Assembly: GCF_025463795.1 (NCBI RefSeq)
Contig: NZ_JAODBE010000040.1
Coordinates: 1-45,245, forward strand
Reading direction: 5' to 3'
From: Amnibacterium sp.
Lineage (GTDB): Bacteria > Actinomycetota > Actinomycetes > Actinomycetales > Microbacteriaceae
Length of the DNA stretch: 45,245 nt
Each line of letters starts with the position of its first letter. Within the stretch, counting starts at the first letter, position 1. The notes under the pieces are model-generated. The model worked only from the letters and a program-made list of their open reading frames with translations, made no database searches and was not told the origin of the DNA. The translations under genes and the position numbers were made by a program. Positions 41,368 to 45,245 of this stretch are shown here, piece after piece.

Positions 41368-42461
41368 GCGTCGGGATCGGCCTCGTCGTCGGCGCCCTGC
41401 ACCCGCCCGCCCTGAGCTTCGAGCAGCCGCTGCAGCGACTCGAGACGGCGGCGCCCGGCGTCGCCGAGCTCGCCCGCGTTCACCCGGTCGACGATCTCCC
41501 AGTCGTGGGCGTCCGCGAGCGCGATGCCGTCGGGCGGATCCGTGATCGGGCGGCTGCGGATCGCGAACGACCGCAGGATGTTCGTCGGGTCGACGTGCCC
41601 GAGCCCGAACGACCGGATGCCGGGGGTGTCGATGATCCACCCGGTCGCCGGCAGCCCCTCCGCCCGATCCGCCGCCGTCGCCCGGACGCGCAGGGAGACG
41701 CTCGACGACGACGTGTGGCGGCCGCGTCCCGTCACGGCGTTCACCGCGCCGATCGCGCGGCCCGCGTCGGGCACGAGCGCGTTCACGATCGTGGACTTCC
41801 CGACACCGGAGTGGCCGACGGCCACCGTCGTGCGGCCGAGCAGCAGGCGGCGCAGCCCGCTGAGATCGGCGCCGCGTTCGGTCGTCACGACAGTGAGCTC
41901 GAGCGGCGCGAACTCCGCGAGCAGGGGCGCCGGTTCCGCGAGGTCGGTCTTGGTGACGAGCAGCACGGCGTCGAGCCCGGCGTCGAACGCGGCGACGAGG
42001 TAGCGGTCGATCAGCGCGGGCCTCGGCTCGGGGTTGGCGGCGGCGACCACGACGAGCAGCTGGTCGGCGTTGGCGACCACGACCCGTTCGACGTCGTCCG
42101 TGTCGTCGGCGCTGCGCCGGAGCACCGTGCGGCGCGGCTCGAGGCGGACGATCCGGGCGAGCACGCCGGATTCGCCCGAGAGGTCGCCCACCACGTCGAC
42201 CGCGTCGCCGGTGACCACGCCGACCTTGCCCAGCTCGCGGGCGCGGGTCGCCTGCACCTCCCGCTCCTCCGGGGTGTCCTCGAAGAGCAGCACCTGCATG
42301 CGGCCGCGGTCGACGGTGAGCACGCGCCCCGGAACGGCCGTCTCGTGCGCGGGTCGCTGCTTGGTGCGCGGCCGCGAGCCGCGGGGGTTCGGCCGCACCC
42401 GGGCGTCGGACTCGTCGTACTCGTCGTACGGGCCCTCCTCCTCGTCCGACAGCCAGCTCAT
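41364..42461 (-). CDS. rsgA: Ribosome small-subunit biogenesis GTPase RsgA (cysteine-free)
   Basis: 365 aa circularly permuted GTPase that helps mature the 30S subunit. Order: N-terminal OB-like domain (40-110), G4 TKTD (170-173), G1 GHSGVGKS (216-223), GRGRHTSSSS, G3 DTPG (278-281). The C-terminal domain normally holds a zinc-binding C-x-H-x-C cluster; here there is no cysteine in the whole protein. The first 35 residues are acidic then Arg-rich. ATG 42461 overlaps the aroA stop (ATGA). Confidence 0.93.
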   Translation of the reverse strand: MSWLSDEEEGPYDEYDESDARVRPNPRGSRPRTKQRPAHETAVPGRVLTVDRGRMQVLLFEDTPEEREVQATRARELGKVGVVTGDAVDVVGDLSGESGVLARIVRLEPRRTVLRRSADDTDDVERVVVANADQLLVVVAAANPEPRPALIDRYLVAAFDAGLDAVLLVTKTDLAEPAPLLAEFAPLELTVVTTERGADLSGLRRLLLGRTTVAVGHSGVGKSTIVNALVPDAGRAIGAVNAVTGRGRHTSSSSVSLRVRATAADRAEGLPATGWIIDTPGIRSFGLGHVDPTNILRSFAIRSRPITDPPDGIALADAHDWEIVDRVNAGELGDAGRRRLESLQRLLEAQGGRVQGADDEADPDA

Positions 42462-43777
42462 CCGAGCATCCGCCGCCAGAGGTCCGCGAAGCCGGGGAGG
42501 GTCTTGGCGGTCGTCGCGATGTCGTCGACCACGACGCCGTCGACACCGAGTCCGACCAGTGCGCCGGTGGTGGCCATGCGGTGGTCCTCGTAGGCGCGCC
42601 AGGGGCGGCCGGGCGCTGCGAGCGGGCCGGGTTCGACGATCAGGCCGTCCTCGGTCTCCTCGACGCACGCTCCGACGGCGGTGAGCTCGGTCGCGAGCGC
42701 CGCCAGGCGGTCGGTCTCGTGCCCGCGGAGGTGCCCGATCCCGGTGAACGTGCTGCGCCCGTCGGCGAACACGGCGAGGCCGACGAGGGTCGGCGCGAGC
42801 TCGCCGCCCTCGGACAGGTCGAGGTCGACTGGGGCGAGCGGCGCCACCCGGACGCCGGCGCCGCCGTCGACGGTGAGCGCGCCCTGCTCGAGTGAGACGC
42901 CGGCGCCGAACGCGGCCAGCCAGTCGCGCAGCCGGTTCCCGACCTGCGTCGTCTCCTCCGGCCAGCCCGGCACCGTCACGGTGCCGCCGGCGACGAGGGC
43001 GGCGGCGAGGAACGGCGCCGCGTTGGACAGGTCGGGCTCGATGTCGACGTCGCGGCCACGGATCCGCTGCGCCTCCACGCGCCAGAGCGCCGCGGGCGGC
43101 CCGGCGCTCGCGGTCTCCACCCGCACGTGCCGCCGGGCGAGGGCGTCGATCGTCATCGCGATGTGCGGCATCGAGGGCAGGCGCTCGCCGCGGTGCTCCA
43201 CCTCGATGCCGTCGTGGAGGCGGGCGCCGACGAGCAGCAGCCCGGAGACGAACTGGCTGGACGCCGAGGCGTCGATCACGACGCGGCCGCCTCGCACGTC
43301 CCCGGGTGTGACCGTGAAGGGCAGGGTGCCACGTCCGCCGTCGTCGACCTCGGCGCCGAGTGCGCGCAGCGACAGGATCGTCGTGGCCAGCGGTCGCGCC
43401 CTGGCGCGCTCATCGCCGTCGAAGCGCACGGGGCCGTCCGCGAGCAGCGCGACCGGGGGCAGGAAGCGCATGAGCGTGCCCGCGAGCCCGCAGTCGATGT
43501 CGACCCCGCCGGTGAGCGGCCCGGGTTCGATGTGGAGGGTGCCGTCGTCGTCGCGCCGGATGCGGGTGCCGAGCCGGCCGAGCGCCTCGACCATGAGATC
43601 GGTGTCGCGGGCGGCCAATGGCCGGCGCAAGGTGGAGGGCGCGTGCGCGAGCGCGGAGAGCACGAGCTCCCGGTTCGTGAGGCTCTTCGAGCCGGGCAGC
43701 TCGACGACCGCCGACAGCCGCCCCGACGGGCTGGGCGCGTTCCAGCCCGCGGGGGCGGAATAGGTCGGCGCGGCCAT
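42458..43777 (-). CDS. aroA: 3-phosphoshikimate 1-carboxyvinyltransferase (EPSP synthase)
   Basis: 439 aa. It joins shikimate-3-phosphate and PEP in the shikimate pathway. [57 protein letters not shown] and [12 protein letters not shown] mark both lobes. ATG 43777 is preferred over ATG 43789: TATGGT (43790-43785 on the minus strand) ends 7 nt before it. Its first codons contain the -35 element of the divergent sigR promoter, so the two genes share control DNA. Coupled downstream to rsgA. Confidence 0.95.
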   Translation of the reverse strand: MAAPTYSAPAGWNAPSPSGRLSAVVELPGSKSLTNRELVLSALAHAPSTLRRPLAARDTDLMVEALGRLGTRIRRDDDGTLHIEPGPLTGGVDIDCGLAGTLMRFLPPVALLADGPVRFDGDERARARPLATTILSLRALGAEVDDGGRGTLPFTVTPGDVRGGRVVIDASASSQFVSGLLLVGARLHDGIEVEHRGERLPSMPHIAMTIDALARRHVRVETASAGPPAALWRVEAQRIRGRDVDIEPDLSNAAPFLAAALVAGGTVTVPGWPEETTQVGNRLRDWLAAFGAGVSLEQGALTVDGGAGVRVAPLAPVDLDLSEGGELAPTLVGLAVFADGRSTFTGIGHLRGHETDRLAALATELTAVGACVEETEDGLIVEPGPLAAPGRPWRAYEDHRMATTGALVGLGVDGVVVDDIATTAKTLPGFADLWRRMLG

Positions 43778-43782
43778 CGGTT
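43757..43782 (+). promoter_or_regulatory. SigR/SigH-type promoter upstream of sigR
   Basis: GGAAT (43757-43761), an 18-nt spacer and GTT (43780-43782) match the GGAAT/C-N18-19-GTT consensus of SigR (Streptomyces) and SigH (Mycobacterium). The predicted start near 43789 gives a 34-nt leader with Shine-Dalgarno AAGGAGG (43811-43817) before ATG 43823. It implies positive autoregulation. Confidence 0.75.
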
Positions 43783-43822
43783 CCACCATAGGTCCGGCGG
43801 ACTCGAAGCGAAGGAGGGCGGC

Positions 43823-44797
43823 ATGCCAGCAGCAGTGCTCGACGCACCGCTCCTCCCGGACGTCGTGGAGTGGCCGCCCGTAGAATCCTGGGCCATGTCC
43901 CTTCCCTCCGACCGCCCCGTCGACGACCGCGAGGTCGGGCCCTCTGACGAGCAGGAGTCCCCGCTGGAGGGGGCCGCCGGGGACGAGGCCGACGAGGACC
44001 TCGACCACGAGGTGCAGGACGCGCTCGCGGAGCCCGTCGATGGTGCCGACGAGACCGATGCGGCGACCCTCGACGACGAGGCCGATGCAGTCCCCTTCGG
44101 CCCGGCGGCCACGTCGCATCGCGACCCGTCGGAACCGGCCGGAACGGGCCCGGATGCCGCGCTCGAGGACGTCGCGCCGGGCGACGAGGAGCTCCGCGAG
44201 CTGTTCGAGCAGCAGGCGCTGCCGTTTCTCGACCAGCTGTACGCGGCCGGCATGCGGATGACCCGCAACCCGGCGGACGCGCAGGACCTGGTGCAGGAGA
44301 CGTACGTGAAGGCGTTCAGCGCCTTCCGCCAGTACCAGCAGGGCACGAACCTGAAGGCCTGGCTGTACCGCATCCTCACGAACACGTTCATCAACAGCTA
44401 CCGCAAGAAGCAGCGGGACCCGTACAAGAACACGATCGACGACCTCGAGGACTGGCAGCTCGGCGAGGCCGTCTCCACCACCTCCGCGTCGCGCGTCTCG
44501 CGCTCCGCGGAGGCCGAGGCGATCGACCACCTACCGGATTCCACGGTGAAGGACGCGTTGCAGTCCATCCCGGAGGACTTCCGGCTCGCGGTCTACCTCG
44601 CCGACGTCGAGGGGTTCTCCTACCAGGAGATCGCCGACATCATGAAGACCCCCGTTGGCACCGTGATGAGCCGCCTGCACCGCGGCCGCCGGCTGCTGCG
44701 GGACCGGCTGACCGGGTACGCCCAGGAACGCGGGATCGCCATGGGCGAGATCTCGCGCCGGGCGACCCCGACTCGAAAAGGGGCAGTGACGCCATGA
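43823..44797 (+). CDS. sigR: ECF sigma factor of the SigR/SigH (thiol-oxidative stress) type
   Basis: 324 aa from ATG 43823 or 300 aa from in-frame ATG 43895. Region 2 reads [34 protein letters not shown] and [20 protein letters not shown]; region 4 reads [20 protein letters not shown] and [19 protein letters not shown], as in SigH/SigR. The N-terminal 125 residues are an acidic extension. ATG 43823 has AAGGAGG 5 nt upstream and lies after the SigR-type promoter. ATG 43895 has TAGAAT (43881-43886) ending 8 nt before it and no Shine-Dalgarno. Both may be used. The stop overlaps the rsrA ATG. It directs thioredoxin/mycothiol-type stress genes in relatives. Confidence 0.93.
   Translation: MPAAVLDAPLLPDVVEWPPVESWAMSLPSDRPVDDREVGPSDEQESPLEGAAGDEADEDLDHEVQDALAEPVDGADETDAATLDDEADAVPFGPAATSHRDPSEPAGTGPDAALEDVAPGDEELRELFEQQALPFLDQLYAAGMRMTRNPADAQDLVQETYVKAFSAFRQYQQGTNLKAWLYRILTNTFINSYRKKQRDPYKNTIDDLEDWQLGEAVSTTSASRVSRSAEAEAIDHLPDSTVKDALQSIPEDFRLAVYLADVEGFSYQEIADIMKTPVGTVMSRLHRGRRLLRDRLTGYAQERGIAMGEISRRATPTRKGAVTP
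43881..43886 (+). promoter_or_regulatory. Housekeeping -10 box for the short sigR form
   Basis: TAGAAT lies 8 nt before ATG 43895, inside the long reading frame. No good -35 is seen, which is common for GC-rich actinobacterial promoters. Confidence 0.55.
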
Positions 44798-45036
44798 CCG
44801 ATTGCGGTTGCGAGAAGGCCAAACGCGATCTCGAGGAGTATCTCCACCACGAGCTCGAGCGCACCGAGTACGCGGACATCACGGAGCACATGGCCGGCTG
44901 CGTCGACTGCGCGGAGGAGCACCACATCGGTGTCGTGCTCACCGACGCGGTCAAGCGTGCGTGCCGGGACACGGCGCCCGAGCAGCTCCGCGAGCACGTC
45001 ATGGTGCAGCTGCGGCTCCTGACGCGCCACGTCTGA
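44794..45036 (+). CDS. rsrA: Zinc-binding anti-sigma factor, RsrA/RshA type
   Basis: 80 aa. The ZAS motif H32-x3-C36-x2-C39 (EHMAGCVDC) is present and C6 has the same 26-residue distance to H32 as C11 to H37 in Streptomyces RsrA; C4 and C57 are additional. These redox-sensitive proteins hold the sigma factor and release it when disulfides form. ATG 44794 overlaps the sigR stop, so the pair is made together. Confidence 0.92.
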   Translation: MTDCGCEKAKRDLEEYLHHELERTEYADITEHMAGCVDCAEEHHIGVVLTDAVKRACRDTAPEQLREHVMVQLRLLTRHV

Positions 45037-45042
45037 CGCGGA

Positions 45043-45240
45043 TCAGCGCCCGAAGAGCCCCTTGAGGGGACCGGGCAGCCTGCTGAGGAGCGCGGGCACG
45101 TCCACGCCGTACCGCTGCAGCTGCTCCGCGTACTGCGCGGGATCGACCTGCTCCGGTAGGTGCTTGTCGGCCTGATCGGCCAGTGCGTCCTTCCCGCGGT
45201 CGCGCAGGAACCGGACGATCGTCTCCTTGGGGATCTGCAT
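45043..45240 (-). CDS. Small conserved hypothetical protein
   Basis: 65 aa, soluble: a helical N terminus (KETIVRFLRDRGKDALADQA) then DPAQYAEQLQRYGVDVPALL and a Gly/Pro end (LPGPLKGLFGR). Not recognised. It is convergent with rsrA, 6 nt between stops. The ATG at 45238-45240 is 5 nt from the window edge, so no upstream signal can be read; a longer form starting outside the window is possible. Confidence 0.65.
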   Translation of the reverse strand: MQIPKETIVRFLRDRGKDALADQADKHLPEQVDPAQYAEQLQRYGVDVPALLSRLPGPLKGLFGR

Positions 45241-45245
45241 GGCCC

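Overview
The window is GC-rich, gene-dense DNA from an actinobacterium, most likely of the family Microbacteriaceae (inference). The signs are strong G/C third-position bias, many GTG starts, the order prfB-ftsE-ftsX-smpB-ssrA, a SigR/RsrA-type sigma/anti-sigma pair beside aroA-rsgA-hisN, a DUF3039 protein beside pncB, and an actinobacterial type Tad (Flp) pilus locus. It reads as ordinary chromosome. I see no transposase, integrase, phage gene or CRISPR array.

Layout. 1-7.6 kb: nitrilase-family amidohydrolase, a small P-loop kinase, a DapC-like aminotransferase, a membrane-anchored HtrA protease, an amylosucrase with a full catalytic triad, and two unassigned proteins. 7.6-14.4 kb: a Wzt/Wzm-type polysaccharide-export ABC pair, then an ABC ATPase and an ABC-2-like permease that look like partners but are separated by a lower-GC GT61-type glycosyltransferase gene. 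14.4-19.4 kb: DUF3039, pncB, murI-rph-rdgB, a DedA protein and tRNA-Leu(UAG). 19.5-28.9 kb: a Tad pilus locus split in two, with tadA-tadB-tadC first and pilin-tadE-tadE-tadG about 5 kb later. Between them lie an esterase, an RraB-domain protein, an F420-type LLM oxidoreductase, a PadR regulator with its membrane-protein partner, and two small membrane proteins. 28.9-32.6 kb: thioesterase, secreted beta-propeller-like protein, MFS transporter. 32.7-38.0 kb: release factor 2, FtsE/FtsX, SmpB, an acetyltransferase and tmRNA. 38.0-45.2 kb: mntH, ogt, a sigma factor, hisN, rsgA and aroA on the minus strand, diverging from sigR-rsrA.

Regulation. The most striking feature of the non-coding DNA is how many genes have a TAnnnT (-10-like) hexamer ending only 6-10 nt before the start codon, with no Shine-Dalgarno sequence. 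I count 17 clear cases, which predicts widespread leaderless transcription and helps choose start codons. The best candidate regulatory circuit is at sigR. A near-perfect SigR-type promoter (GGAAT-N18-GTT) lies upstream of an in-frame ATG with a strong Shine-Dalgarno, while a housekeeping TAGAAT box lies between that ATG and a second in-frame ATG. This predicts two sigma-factor isoforms from two promoters. Other unexplained structures are a four-copy 19-nt inverted array upstream of the esterase, degenerate copies of the smpB 3' end, a 16-bp palindrome at the smpB transcription start, and a 19-bp-arm stem-loop containing the rsgA stop codon.
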